The position numbers were made by a program, and so were the translations under genes. A DNA stretch of 64,000 nt from Hygrocybe punicea. Lineage: Eukaryota > Basidiomycota > Agaricomycetes > Agaricales > Hygrophoraceae. The notes below the pieces were generated by a model. That model was not told where the DNA came from and did no database searches. It worked only from the letters and a program-made list of their open reading frames with translations. Location of the stretch: the NCBI GenBank assembly GCA_963556145.1, contig OY744469.1, forward strand, positions 3,072,767 to 3,136,766. The letters run 5' to 3'. Shown piece after piece: positions 47,340 through 59,178 of this stretch (position 1 is the stretch's first letter; each line of letters opens with the position of its first letter).

Positions 47340-47867
47340 TGGATTTCAATCACACAGCAGAATTTCTATCGCACGGACCAGGTGTGCGATTCGTGAACAT
47401 TCCCAGAGAACCTTTGCCAGTCCACAATTGTGAGTCATTCCGAGGAATTTTTCACTTGCACCCGCTTTGGATCTTGACGAAAAGGACGTTTTTGAAAGCC
47501 AACATTTCGCTGACCATCATTCTCGATTGCCGTGGTGAAGTTTTGTGGGTGTCTGGCACTACAACTACGCCGCGGTCAACAATGGTGAGATGTGTTATTA
47601 GGCCTGAGCCAGAAATCATGCTCCATGTACTGAAATGTGGCAGCTGCTCCGCCAGAGAGAGAGATCCGACATGAACGGAGTGTACACAGGAATCGATGGA
47701 TATTACGTGTCAATGTCCGAGAGCGCCTGAGCCGTCTCCCAGTGGGACCCATAGAGCAATGTGATGCGGTGCAGCTCTGGGCGAACGAAGGGTTTCTCGG
47801 AGGGCGAACAAGATCGGTGGCGGTACCACGCGAGGTGGATCCGTCACAGTGGGTGAAGTCATGGTAG
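47340..47867 (+). CDS. unresolved gene, unknown function
   Basis: Coding-like segments are visible in one strand: LDFNHTAEFLSHGPGVRF and PREPLPVHN (47340-47430), then after a GTGAGT donor NISLTIILDCRGEVLWVSG (~47500), and in a third segment RLSRLPVGPIEQCDAV and VPREVDPSQWVKSW ending at 47867. The frames are not joined by one clear set of splice sites and the start is not found. It may be a real gene with several introns, or a decayed one. No family recognised. Confidence 0.35.
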
Positions 47868-48247
47868 TGGGTTGGTATGGTTTGCTAGGAACAGTTACCT
47901 AGAGGACAGCCGAACTGACAGATGATTCTAGATTCTAGAATGAGGTGTAACGAAACACCGATTAAAATCCTGTAAGCTTATTATTATCTTATGGTTTGAA
48001 TGATTGATGTGAGCTGCCAGTAGAAATAGACAACTCAAATGTCACCGACAGCGGTTCCTTGTATAAAGCACACAGTGATGCTTCCGTTACCCCAGTCCTT
48101 CCTCCTAGGACTCTCGCTGGTCGATTCCCTTGCCATTCCTTTTCCTTCCTTGTCATCTCGCTGGTCGAGTCATTTATTTCACTGTTCTCTGAAGGTTTGT
48201 CTGCTGCACGCACCCATAGGATGTTAATAATCCACCGGTACAGAAAC

Positions 48248-50140
48248 ATGCACTCCTTATCATCCATTGTCACCATTCTCTCTTTGGCTCTAGGTTTGTT
48301 GCATTAATCACTTAACTTCCGCCATGTTCTCACCTCACCCTTCGAAGGCATCCTCGCAGTGCCTCTGGACATTGATTATACCCGCTCATCAGGCCGTACC
48401 GATCCTAATGCAGCTAACAAGCAATCGATCGAAGGGGCGTTGCCAGAGGGTACCTCAATCCATTCATTTCGTCTTGAACTCTTCTAACATTCAGGCCAGC
48501 TCAAAGACAGATCGGTCTTATGAAAAAGGTCGTCGACGATCCAACCAACGCTAAGCACAAACCCCTCATCGAAGCGGCGTTCGGGAAGAATTACGATATC
48601 GCCGCGGTTAAAGCAACCGTCGACAATATGCATACCGGTAGAGTAACGGTCCATCCTGCAACCCAGCAATACAAGGATGCTTCCCAAAGTGCCCACACAC
48701 AATGGGAAAAGAACAAGGCGGGAACGTTCGAGGCCAAGCATATGGCCTTTGGTCAGAAGTTTCATGGCAAGTCTTTTCAACTACTTACATGTCGCATCCC
48801 CGTCGTTTCCTGATTCTCTTTGGTTGATCTCCTCCTGCAGATGCCTCCCAAGCAGGGAAAGCAAGCACGATAATTCACGAAGCTTCCCATGCTTTGGGAA
48901 AAACTGGTGACGCCCTCGGAACGGACGGGAAAATCGTACAAGGCCATGAGGACAAACCAGAAACTGCTTCAACTGGATGCACGTAACCTCCCTACCGTTT
49001 GGCAGCCGCTAGATTCTGAGTTGTCACTTAGACACCAAGAGTATCGAACCCCCAAAGACAATAGCGGACGTGAACAAAGACAAAGCGTTCACCAAATTTA
49101 GGGACTCCACACCTAATATGCAGCACAACGCCGAGTCTTATGCGTATGCCGTTGATATCTTGGTGATGATTTGTCAATATCTGATTCGTTATACATAACA
49201 GCGTACTTGGATCATTGTGCTCTCAACCAGGCGTCCTCCGGCGAGATTATCACTTCTTCCGTAGGGCGCTGCTCGAGGCCGATGAGCGCGAGGTTTGTGA
49301 GGGATTTTGTTTTTCATTTCCTCTGTTCTCATTGCCTGTTCTCAGCTGAATTATCTCGTGCGGAGGAAGTCTTGTTCCCTCCCGCCTGATTATTTCAAGA
49401 AGAAAGCCGCTGCTGCTGCCGCTGCCAAGAATGGGAACACTCCGAAAACGCCCGGAACTGCGCGGAAGAACGCACTCGGCGCTGGCAAGACCTCTTCGAC
49501 AAAGCCAGGCACCCGCCCGTCTTCATCGAAATCCCAGTCGTCTTTGAAACCAAAGACTGGGTCTCAGAAGTCTTTATCGATGGCGGGTAAAGCTTCGACC
49601 AAACTGCCGGCAAAAGGCGGGAAGGGGAGGGTTTCTGCCTCCAAAGCCGGTGGTACCTCGAAGAAAACCTCTTCGACCAAAGTCTCGGCCAAAGTAGGTG
49701 CGAAGGCAGGTGCGAAGGCAGGTGTGAAGGCAGGTGCGAAGACAGGTGCGAAGGCAGGTGTGAAGACAGGTGCGAGGGCAGGTGCCAAGACAGGTGTGAA
49801 GGCCGGTGCGAAGGTCGGTGCGAAGGCCGCGTCTCCGCAGTCCAAAACCAAGTCCAACACCTCGGCTGTGAAAGCTGATGGCTCACGCAAAGGCCCGATG
49901 AAAGCAGGTACAAAGGCGGGATCCCCGCAGCTGAAAGCCAAGTCCAACACCCCCGCTGCGAAAGCAGTCGGCGCCTCGACCAAAACCAATGCAAAGGCAG
50001 GTGCGAAGGCCACGTCTCGGCAGTCAAAGGCAAAAACAGCCTCACAACCTGCGAAATCGATCCCTAAACAATCTTCGCCGTCAAAGGTTACGACAAAAGC
50101 AGTCCCTCAGTCTAAGCCAGCGCCACGACGTGGCAAGTAA
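48248..50140 (+). CDS. secreted M35-like metallopeptidase with a histone-H1-like Lys/Ala/Ser tail
   Basis: The ATG at 48248 gives a signal peptide, MHSLSSIVTILSLALGI, then LAVPLDIDY after the first intron. The body has KKVVDDPTN, a zinc-peptidase motif IIHEASHALGKTGD (HEXXH, ~48873) and AESYAVLGSLC (~49130-49210, over an intron). This resembles the deuterolysin / Lys-specific M35 group; the third ligand was not located with certainty. One intron (48767-48840) has a GC-AG border with consensus GCAAGT. The joint near 48990 is ambiguous. From 49385 a tail of about 250 residues is almost only Lys, Ala, Ser, Gly, Thr and Pro, with AKAG/VKAG repeats coded by a 12-bp minisatellite, ending APRRGK. 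Such tails are typical of linker histones; on a secreted enzyme it is odd. An alternative is two genes, but the frame runs without a stop through DYFKKKAAAA. Confidence 0.65.
49697..49830. repeat. 12-bp coding minisatellite
   Basis: About eleven imperfect units of GGTGCGAAGGCA (G-A-K-A, with variants GTGAAG and GCGAAGACA) lie inside the basic tail of the M35-like gene. The unit is a multiple of three, so copy changes keep frame. Confidence 0.9.
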
Positions 50141-50550
50141 TCGGTTAACGACGACGTGATGTCTATCGTACGAAAATGATAATGACATGTGGAGAACGTT
50201 GAAATTTGGCGAAATACAGCGACGTTCACTTCCCCCGAATCGTTAGTCCTGAGCAAATGTGCAATTCTTAATGGTCTGAGATGGTCTGATTGACCTGGTC
50301 AGGCATCACTGTTCTGGACATTTGAACAGTGTATCAGGCGTTTCCCAGAGACCTTACTGGCAACGTTAACTTGTGTTGTTAAATATCAATATTACATGTA
50401 TTAATAATTACCAGTGGCGAATGGTCTCTCCGAGACCCTTTCAAGCTTTCACCACCACCATCGCTGATATCTTTCCGTCGTTGCTCCTCACCTCGTCAGT
50501 TCGCCGGCGCCTAATTCTAGTATTATTCTGCGCACGAGGATTAATCACGT
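50141..50550. other. intergenic stretch
   Basis: 410 bp between two same-strand genes. AT-rich around 50370-50410. No gene seen. Confidence 0.4.
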
Positions 50551-52710
50551 ATGGAAACTTTCGAAGATGAGAACCCGTTCGAGACGGACGTTGAGCAAAT
50601 ACCGTCCGAAGCCTCATCCGCATCCAAGGTCAATCTCTCTGCACCGGCTTCGCCTGGGTACTCTGCTGGTCCTCTCTCATCCGCTGCGAACTCTTTGAAC
50701 CGACCATTTCCATCCCTGGGTTCTCACAGGCAGCCTCAGGCGTTCAAGACCGATTTCTGCTGCGCACGCGATCGGGTCTTGCATTCCGGTGAAGACGTGG
50801 AGATTCTGGTGTGGCCATTGCCTAGTGGTTGACGCCATGTGATCCTGTTGCTGACTTTCCGATTCACAGATTACGGACGCACAAAAGACAACCGCAAACT
50901 CTAACTCCCCTTACATTGCCTATGTCATTAGCACCGGCGTAAGACCCACATCGTTCAAACATAATGAATACTGATGGACGATGTTATCTTTTTTTTTCCA
51001 ACCAGAACGTGGAGGCTCGACACCGTTACTCGGATTTTGAGTCGTTACGATCAAACCTGGTCAAGTTGTATCCAACGCTAATTATTCCACCCATCCCCTC
51101 CAAACAAACACTCGGCGAGTATGCCGTTAAACAATCAAAGGCCAAAGAAGACGCTGCTATGATCGCAAAGCGAAAGAGGATGTTGCAAACATTCCTCAAC
51201 CGCGTTGCCCGTCACCCCATCTTGTCCAACGAACACGTTTTTCATCGATTTCTTGAAGGAGAGGTTTCGTGGGTGAGGTATCCGTGTCTCTTTCATTTGA
51301 TTACCTAATTGATTTTCCTGCTAACAGTCGGAAGTCTTGCATTCTCCTCCGATATCTCTCCTTCCCAAGAACATTCTCAAGGCGCCGTCACACAATCCTA
51401 CAGATCAGAATGCCTCTCCTGCATATTCGGCTCTTCCAAACCCGTCTGCTGCTCACCCCTTGCAAAATCCAGACCAGCGGTTCCTCGACTCTGAGACATT
51501 TACAAACAAGTTCGCTGTCCATCTCAACGGGCCAATGGAGAAAGTCACTCGTCGAACAACAAAGCGATGGTCAGGTTAGTGTGATTTTCAGATTGTCTGA
51601 AGTCACCCTCAGGTGTTGTGCAGATCTCGCTCAGGACCATTCAGAGCTTGGCGCCGTTTTGAATGGATTTAGTCTAAGTGAGAAAGGAGCTCTCGCTTTG
51701 GCAATTGAGAAAACCGGCCAAGCGGTTGATGTTACTTATATGTCAACCATAAGACTCGTATGTGGTTACCGCTATCTTTCTGCGAAATTGTGACCAAGCT
51801 TTTTTGTTTCTGGCAGCTTCAAGAACTTGAACAAAATTGGGCAGAACCTCTCCACGAATACTCTCAGTTTGCCTCAATCATTAAAAAACTGCTCGCGTAT
51901 CGCCACCAAAAGCACGTCCAGTACGAAATGACACAGGATGGCTTGGAAGCAAAACGGGAACAGCTGGAGGAACTCGAAAAGAGTGAAAAAGAGGCAAGGC
52001 GGTTAGACGTTGCTCTGGGTCGAGGCCGCACCAATGGTATTGGATCAGGTAGAGAACAAGTGAGGGAGCAAGACGGTAATGAACCAGAAGGCCCAACCAC
52101 AGCTGAGAATGGAGAAGATGTGCCAGAGGAACCACCAGCATTTGTACCTCCTCACCCTGGTCCCATTCCTGCTCGACGGAGATCTAAAACACCTGGAATG
52201 GGACTTTTGAGTGCTCTTAGCTACACTTTGCATGGCATGATGGACGTGGATCCGGAAACTGCCCGTCGGAATTCGATTACTAAAACTCGGGAAACGATAT
52301 CACAGGTGCAAGTCTCTCGGCTAGTTTGCTTTTCAAGCTTACATGCCGTCCTTGACAGCTGGAGGACGCTCTCCATCTATCAGCTCAAGATTTGAAATAT
52401 TCAAGCTCGACTATTCAAGCGGATTTGGACCGCTTCCAGCGACAGAAAGTTGCGGACCTGAGAGAAATGGCTATCAGTATGGCCAGAAGCCATCGAGATT
52501 GGTGCAAAAAGGTGCAAACACTCCTTTATCACTCTCAAATACCACTGACGCCATGTCCAGAATCTCGAGGCATGGGAAGAGGCGAAGAAAGACATACAGA
52601 AGATCGCAGATCATCCCAACCGTATACCTCCGCCCACAGATGCGGATTTAGGTCGGGCAGGTCATTCGAACCTTCGAAGGGACTCGACTGCAACGATCAA
52701 CGGTCGCTGA
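50551..52710 (+). CDS. PX-BAR sorting nexin, SNX41/Atg20 type
   Basis: Membrane-binding sorting protein of endosomes and autophagy (Atg20/Snx41/Snx42 group). The ATG at 50551 gives an acidic N-terminus with ENPFETD (an NPF motif). The PX domain starts ITDAQKTTANSNSPYIAYV (~50870) and continues HRYSDFESLRSNLVKLYP and IIPPIPSK with AKRKRMLQTFLNRV and HRFLEGE (~51020-51260), the PI3P-binding core. A Pro/Ser linker follows, then a BAR-like helical region with FTNKFAVHLNGPMEKVTRR (51500), LQELEQNWAEPLHEYSQF (51820), and after another linker STIQADLDRFQRQK and a terminal helix, LEAWEEAKKDI. It stops at 52710. Which of Snx41 and Atg20 it matches best cannot be told by eye. Confidence 0.88.
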
Positions 52711-52897
52711 CCTTTTCAAATATTAAGGATTCCATGGAGATAATTCCCCCGCTGTTTATAGGACATTCCAGTTCGCTTAGTTATTTCTGTCTGTACATAA
52801 TTGTTGATGGAATGTATACTGGTGTGAACCGCGTGACCCAACGTTCACACAGTCAGCGACGAAAGCCTGCCCGAACATTTTGAATACCGCAGTCGAG

Positions 52898-53970
52898 ATG
52901 GACGACTTCGATCCTAATTCTGGTGCCGTTGTTCTGATCCTTGTGGGTCTTGTCGCATCGGGCAAGGTATGGTAATAAGTCTGCGGTCAACGAATATTTT
53001 CTAAATGATCGTTAGTCTACCTTTGCCCAAGCACTTGAGCATTATTTTCCCAAATTCCGCAGGTGCAATCAGGACGACTTGGGGAATAGACGCCTTGTAG
53101 AAGACTTAGCTCGGCAAAGCCTTCGCTGTGGTATGTCTGTTTGTATCGATCGCACCAATTTCAACTCGTTGTGAGTGTTTAGTTTCTCTACTATTGACTG
53201 GAAATTGACACGGAGCCCTCAAAGACAACGGTCTTATTGGATCAACATTGCTCGAGAATTTCCAGGAACATCCGTTTGGGTCGCAGTTTTCGATACGCCA
53301 TACGAGGTGAGCCACCTGAACTTCAAGTTCCGATTCTTCTTCACGTTCTACGCTTCAGGTCTGTGCCGCTAGATTAAGGGAGCGTACGTATCCACATTGC
53401 TGTCCAGAGCAAGATTGACGAGACATTCACACAGGAACCGGCCACCCTACCATTAAAACAGTGGAAGAGGGACTGTCTGTCCTTTCACGCTTCGCGTCTG
53501 ATCTCCAGTTGCCTACCGCAACAGAAGAGTATGACCGCCTCATACTTTTGAAGCCATCTGATCAGCCATTCCCAATATACACTCGTGAACAAATCTTATC
53601 CCTACTCCGCCGCATCCATGACTCTCCCCCGATATCTTGTTCGTACCAAGGCTCGCACACTACCAGTGTTCGGAATAGTTATTCTGGCGGTCGTCCTGGA
53701 TACGGTCGCCTGTCTCGCGGCTTGACGGGCTCACCCCACTTCGTGAGGGGTTCGCGTGGGCGAACTTCCAGGTTCCGACGTAACCCTATAACAGGATCCG
53801 TCGGCGTTATTCGAGGGCAATCCACTACCGCCGAACCTTCGGCTGGAAGCAGCGGAATATCTGATGTTTCTCAAAGCGGACAAAGTCCGATTAGTCAATC
53901 GTCAGGAATTACCCCCACCTCGGATCGGCGAGACAGTGGCGCCATTGACGATCTTTTGACAATAACTTGA
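52898..53970 (+). CDS. P-loop kinase (AAA_33 / PNKP-kinase-like) with RG-rich tail
   Basis: The start MDDFDPNSGAVVL is followed by a Walker A, GLVASGKST, split by an intron after GK (52960-53015). RCNQDDLG and SVCIDRTNF follow, the motif order of the polynucleotide-kinase-like AAA_33 family (kinase half of PNKP and relatives). The lid region VCAARLRERT and HPTI is read across an intron near 53300-53430. Residues after about 190 are a low-complexity tail rich in Ser, Gly and Arg, with RG dipeptides (GYGRLSRGL, RGSRGRTSRFRR), suggesting RNA binding. No phosphatase half is present. The substrate, nucleic acid or small molecule, is not known. Confidence 0.82.
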
Positions 53971-54255
53971 TTGCCAATTCTTACCAGTTCGCAAGGTACC
54001 GCAACTGCTCATGCTTGTATAGATTGATCGATCAAGTACAGTACCTCTCAACTTCAGCCCCCAAATGTCACCAGATTGATTCATATGCCTTTGCGCCGGC
54101 ACATTGCGAGGAGTGTCGATGCCCTGTATTTAAATCCAAGAGTACAAAGTGTGTAGACAATAGCAACAGCCCTGGCTTCCAGGACATCCCTGCCGGTGCA
54201 AATTGGTGGCTACATCGTGCGGCAGTAATAAATCAACCATTCACACAGCAGCACG

Positions 54256-55316
54256 TTACGAGGCTGATTTTATGGATTCCAGTCTTTTCCCAAAGATCTT
54301 TGCACTGACCTGAAAACATATTAGCCGGGGAAACTACGGGAATGAAAGGTATTTGAATGTTAGGAATGAAAAAAAAAAAATCACATTGCGAATGTGCATG
54401 GCTGCGCGATCAACGCCGAAGGTTTGACTGCGCTTGTAGTGGGTGAGGGCTTCTTCCAGCTGCCCCGCTATTGTTTTGCGGTTAGCTCCAGAAACAATAA
54501 GCAACAGACTCTGAATATCGAGGTACGAACTGGCTTCTAGGACAGCAGCGAGATTGAACGCAATCTCAGGGTCTTCAGGAGACAGGGATGTTGCAATCCT
54601 GTACAAAAGTCACATTGGAGCCCCAAGGCACGAGATTGGTAACTACGTGCTTGAGATGGTGTAGTGCGAGGTCCGGCCGCGAAATTGGGGACACAATGAA
54701 CGCACTGGCTAAATCTAGCCTGGAGTCAACGTCATCGAAGGGTTAAAAGCCAAACAGAGAACGTGCTGGTGTGGGCATCTGCGCTTGATGGTTGCAAAGC
54801 AATAGATTCTTTCCAAACGGCGATGGCGTCGTCGAACTCCTCTGAGGTGAAGAAGATGAGGGAACGCGATTCACGGCTGAATCAAAGGGATGACACACTG
54901 AGATGGTAATGTGTGACGCCCAAGTTGAAGAGCGAACTAGCGTTTCGTTTGATCTCGGCACTTCGTTTATAAAAACGCTTTGCGGCTTCCACATCGCCCT
55001 CCTCGAGTTTCTGAGTGCCTTGCTCAAGACATTGCAAGGCCTCAAGGTCAGCAGGATCTGAAGCCGTTGAATGTGGGGTTGTGGAAGTCGCCCAACCTGA
55101 GAGAAATTTAGCTGGACCCAATAAATGACGTTGATTTTGGCAGGACTTACGCCAGGCCATGGGTGCGCCCACACGACTGGGTCGGGCAAACGGATATTGG
55201 GTTCTAGCTGATGCAGGGAGCGAACATGATGGACGGGAACAAAAATTGAACAAGCCTTGCGGTCGCAAAAAGATGCCAGGAACTCTTCGAATCGATCGCG
55301 CACAGGCGGCAGTCAT
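54256..55316 (-). CDS. TPR-repeat protein with mitochondrial presequence
   Basis: The ATG at 55316 opens MTAACARSIRRVPGIFLR, rich in Arg and hydrophobic residues without acids, a typical matrix presequence. An earlier ATG at 55386 is in another frame that stops. A GTAAGT intron (about 55152-55107) leads to DLEALQCLEQGTQKLEEGD, then TPR helices: AAKRFYKRSAEIKRNASS, LFNLGVTHYHL, EFDDAIAVWKESIALQP and SPEDPEIAFNLAAVLEA. The last exon after an intron rich in T encodes VSAKIFGKRL and stops at 54256. Several introns are near 50 nt. Tetratricopeptide repeats bind partner proteins. The exact role is unknown. It diverges from TIM23 with 167 bp between starts. Confidence 0.8.
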
Positions 55317-55483
55317 TCCAATTGTTCGATTGTGGGAGGAGGCAGGTTTGGCACAATGGCAGGCAGTTAACCGATTTCCCACGCATGGCCGCTGAGTTTG
55401 AAACTATTTTATTTTTTTGTTTTATTTTTATCTTTTCGCCCGACTCCTCAGCTCACCCCGCCGACGTCTTCTAGCTCTCCCTC
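55317..55483. promoter_or_regulatory. shared spacer between divergent TPR and TIM23 genes
   Basis: Both starts face away from this 167-bp segment, so it must contain both core promoters, or they overlap the 5' ends of the genes. A T-rich run lies at 55405-55435. Both proteins look mitochondrial, which would fit shared control. No factor site is assigned. Confidence 0.6.
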
Positions 55484-56410
55484 ATGTCTGCCAACGGCGC
55501 CCATAACGATCCCCAGGACCCTACGGCTTATCTGCGGTCCGCGACGTTCACCCAGGGCGATGCTCCTGCCGTGCATCTCGACAATGCCGTCACCGCCTCT
55601 GACTTGCTCATGGGTGCCTTTGACCCAGCAAGACTCCACCCTATGGCAGATCTAGGGGACAAATTGGATTATTTGTTGCTTGAGGATGATAAGACAACTG
55701 ATCTTCCTGGTGCCGGGACCGCAATACCATCCAGGGGTTGGAGTGATGATCTTTGCTATGGAACAGGTACTATGTATCTCAGCGGTGAGTGGCGTTCTCT
55801 TTCTATTTACTTAATTCTGTCCCATTGCATCCCCTTTCGGCTCTCCCTCTCTGGAATGGTCCTCTCACGCCTTATCTCAACATTTCAGACGACCATCCTT
55901 GGCGCTCTTATTGTTCTTTTCGCATCACATGCTCATCTTTCTTCCACAAGGTTTGGCCATTGGCGGTGTGTGGGGCGTTCGTGAGGGCACCCGAAGACCT
56001 CTAGCCGTATCCAATGCGAGGCTGCGGATCAACAGCGTCCTCAACTCTGTCACAAGGAGAGGGACCTTCATTGGCAACTCGGCTGGAGTGTTGGGTGGGT
56101 CAATTTCCGCCGCGAATAATCACACCCGGGGATTACTAATCTCGAGTCATCGAAGCCCTGGTTTATAACGGTATCAATTCTTCCATTGATGCATTTCGCG
56201 GAAAACATGACACAATGGGAAGTATGGCCGCAGGAGCATGTACCGGGTTATTGTATAAGTCAACCGGTGGGCATCTTAAAATTACGGCGTCTGATTCGAT
56301 CATGCTCAGAAATTTCGTATCCCTCAGCCGGCGTACGGCCTGCCTTTGCGGCGGCGGCCTTCATGTCAGGAATGGCGGGAGTTTGGAGTTATGTCAAAAA
56401 GAGTGTTTGA
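55484..56410 (+). CDS. TIM23: Tim23, channel subunit of the mitochondrial inner-membrane presequence translocase
   Basis: Forms the protein-conducting part of the TIM23 complex. The ATG at 55484 opens a hydrophilic intermembrane-space half of about 95 residues with FDPARLHPMADLGDKLDYL (the PRAT-preceding block). After an intron the four membrane segments follow: YLSGLAIGGVWGVREG, TFIGNSAGVL, HDTMGSMAAGACTGLLYK and AFAAAAFMSGMAGVWSYV. GXXXG-type glycines and the family spacing are visible. Introns sit near 55780-55950, 56090-56165 and 56255-56325. It ends KKSV at 56410. About 210 residues, usual for the family. Confidence 0.93.
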
Positions 56411-56750
56411 TTGCCTAGATCGTGTAATTTATTATCTTCCCATACTCCGTTCTGACTCCTTGACATACCTGTCATACCTGTGAGCTCCTCCTCTAAAGTT
56501 TGTAAGACCGCTGATTATTATTTCACAATCCGTGGGCTAGACTTACCACTGTATCGGTCCCCAGAGATCTGGGAATACTGAAACTTCCGAACTCATTTCA
56601 TTCTGGATCGAATCTGCCCCTCGTGCAAATCTTATAAATGTCATTATTCGGCAGGGGACATCCTGTACCCGAGAAACTGGGCCTCTCGTCGGGGCTTGTA
56701 CACCTCATCAAGCCGTCCCTTTAACCTTGGCCCCACCGAGAATCGACATC
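56411..56750. other. intergenic stretch
   Basis: 340 bp, TIM23 3' end and likely velvet promoter. No gene seen. Confidence 0.4.
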
Positions 56751-58050
56751 ATGTCTTCATTTCCCGCTTCCCCGTTCAGAAATGTTAATCTTGTTTTACA
56801 CGATGGCTTTTGTTTAACAATCACAGTGTTACGGCAAGTTCGACGTCGATGCAAGCCCAAGGTATGCGGTCCTATTGTTTTCTGTTTAAACAATATCATT
56901 ACCATGGCTTTCCGGATCTTATTTCAGCGAAAATATCATGTAAATTTCCTGCAGAAGGTTAAACGTTCGCCCTCTGCTAAGTGTTTGCCATCATCATACC
57001 TCTGTACCTGTCCCGTCCGACCGCGTCACCACTTCAACCAAGTTACTTCGATCATTTTCAGATCTGCCTCTAGCAGTGGCCAGTCTTCCACTCAATCTTC
57101 TCCCACCTCTTTCATCTTTTCTTGTCGCGAATCGAGCGACGGCCGAAGCACTCCCTTCAGCCAGAACTCATTCACGGCGAGCTCTCCGACCAACTGTTTT
57201 GTTCCCGGACAACCCCGCATTCAAATATCTTCACTTTTAGCTGATTCTCCGACGACGCAAGACATTTCCTGTTCGTTGATAATTCCTTTCATTTCACTGA
57301 TATATGACCACAGATCATATCACCTTGAAGTTGTCCAACATCCGCAAAAGACGGCCGAATTTGGTTCCGCTGTTCTTTCACGGCTCCCTCTTACCCCGCC
57401 GATCATAGCGCAGCTCATTATAAGGGACCATACAGGCAACGTCGTTTTCCCGTAAATCCCCAGCTATTCCACATTATGAATTGTACGCTCACCTGTCACC
57501 CATAAGCGAGGCGGAACTGCCCTTCCTGATCGCTCATCTTTCCCTGTTTACGGGGGACGGTCTGAGATCACTGGATATGGCCGCTTCGCCAGGAAGCCAG
57601 GATCAACCTCGACGATTGTTACATGGTAATTTGGTCTCCTCAGCACAGATATTAGAGGACTTGCAAGGCAACTACGGATTATTTTTTGTGTTTTCGGATG
57701 TCAGTATCCGCTGGCGAGGGCGTTTTCAGCTGGGCGTCACGTTGTTGAGACTATCAAGGTATGTTCAAGATTTGAGAGTCGACAAATGTGGATTTTTCTA
57801 ATACGTAGAGTTCCATCAAGGACGGATTCCTCTGGTGTCACCACCCTTGCCGAAAGTGGGGCAGTTCTCGCTCAAGCGCGCACACGACCATTCGATGTCC
57901 TCCCATATCATGAATACACTGCAGCTCGTAAGATTCTGTCCTTTGGCACACACTCCGATCCTTACCTTTCCCACCGCAGCAACCACTCGTTTGACCCAAT
58001 GCTTCATACGACAAGGTGCTAGGATATTTCATTCCATGTCTCCTGCCTAG
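56751..58050 (+). CDS. velvet-domain transcription factor
   Basis: Fungal regulator of development and secondary metabolism; velvet domains bind DNA as dimers with an NF-kB-like fold. The diagnostic core is VVQHPQKTAEFGSAVLSRLP and PPIIAQLIIRD (57325-57440), then LPFLIAHLSLFTGD (~57520), LHGNLVSSAQILEDLQG (~57625), GLFFVFSDVSIRWRGRF (~57680) and RPFDVLPYHEY with TTRLTQCFIRQGARI (57880-58030, over introns). It stops at 58050. The ATG at 56751 is the first that opens a plausible exon (MSSFPASP), but the N-terminal exons (56751-57290) are Ser/Pro-rich and their joints are uncertain. Which class (VeA, VelB, VosA-like) it belongs to is not decided. Confidence 0.85.
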
Positions 58051-58476
58051 AATTTCACTCTCGATTTCCACTCAATTCTTTCTCGAGTGCCAGCAAACAT
58101 TGGAGTCTAACTTCACCTCTGTATACATTTGCCATTCGTTGCGTTGTTGTTACAATTTGGTCTCTGTTGTTAATATCTGGCTGGACGGTACTTGTGGGTG
58201 GTGTATGTAACGCCCCGGCCAATAAACACGATTTCATAAGCAACGACGGAACAATTATCCGCTTACAAGAATTGGATACGGAATGCTGGACCAAGGCTAT
58301 GTTCTGGTACTCACGGAGGTACTGCTGCGCACCACACCTTTTTCTTGACTGAACACCTATGCACACTGCTTTTCGGCCCTGCATTTGGAACCGTGAGAAC
58401 ATTGGGACATCGCTCTTCAGTCAGGAGTTTTGATCACCTTGCTCACACTTACGTCCCGCCATCTCTGCAGCCTACT
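58051..58476. other. intergenic stretch
   Basis: 426 bp between velvet and CYSTM genes. No supported gene. Confidence 0.4.
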
Positions 58477-58940
58477 ATGTCCGCCAAAGATTACTACGCA
58501 GGAGGGCAGCAACAGCAGTATTACCCTCCCCAAGGTGTGTTGCTTCATCTCTGCTTCCTGCCGTTGTTCACCGAGACTTGTGTTCTTCAGGAGGTCCCCC
58601 ACCACCCCAGGGAGGTTATTATCCTCAACAACCCCAACAGTCATATCAGCAATATGGACAGCCGCAATATGGTGGCCAGCCAGGTTACCAACCTCAGCCT
58701 CCGCCTCAACAAGTCTATGTGTGGGTTGAAATTCTGTCTATCTGTTCTCGTTTCGAACTAATTAATTGCGTCAGTCAACAACCACCTGCTCAGAAAGGAG
58801 GCGGTGCAAGCACAGGGTGCATGGCCTGCTTAGCCGGGGTTTGTCTATGCTGCTGCGCCGAAGGTCTGCATGTACCAACGTTGTCTTTTTTGTCCTGCGC
58901 TGATTTTGTGACACTAGAATTGTGCGAATGTATATTCTGA
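58477..58940 (+). CDS. CYSTM-family small protein, Gln/Pro/Tyr-rich
   Basis: Small tail-anchored protein. The start MSAKDYYAGGQQQQYYPP is followed by repeats of GGYYPQ and QYGQPQYGG, then after two introns KGGGASTGCMACLAGVCLCC and C-terminal ELCECIF. The cysteine-rich hydrophobic end matches the CYSTM module, known in stress-related membrane proteins across eukaryotes. The final joint (GAAG, then AATTG after GACACTAG) keeps frame. About 100 residues. Likely plasma membrane or endomembrane; role not known for this member. Confidence 0.88.
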
Positions 58941-59178
58941 ATTAGCCGGAGTGGTTGTTCTGAAAGGCAATCCGCGACTGTATATGATTGCCGTGACTTT
59001 TTTCTTATATGTTATTCTTGATAAACATGCTGCCTTGAGGACATTTCCGAGTCGTCGATTCATAATTTCTGTACGTATACGGGCAGAATCGTGAGGTGTC
59101 GGGGGTGTGGCGGTTCGTTCCGGAGAATAACAGTCACGTGTGAGGGAATCGCCTTGCCACTTTTTATTCGTTGCCCAA

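Noticed and set aside
49395..50045. 216-codon minus-strand frame of His/Pro/Ser/Leu repeats
   Set aside because: It mirrors the 12-bp minisatellite of the Lys/Ala tail on the plus strand, which is in frame with the peptidase.
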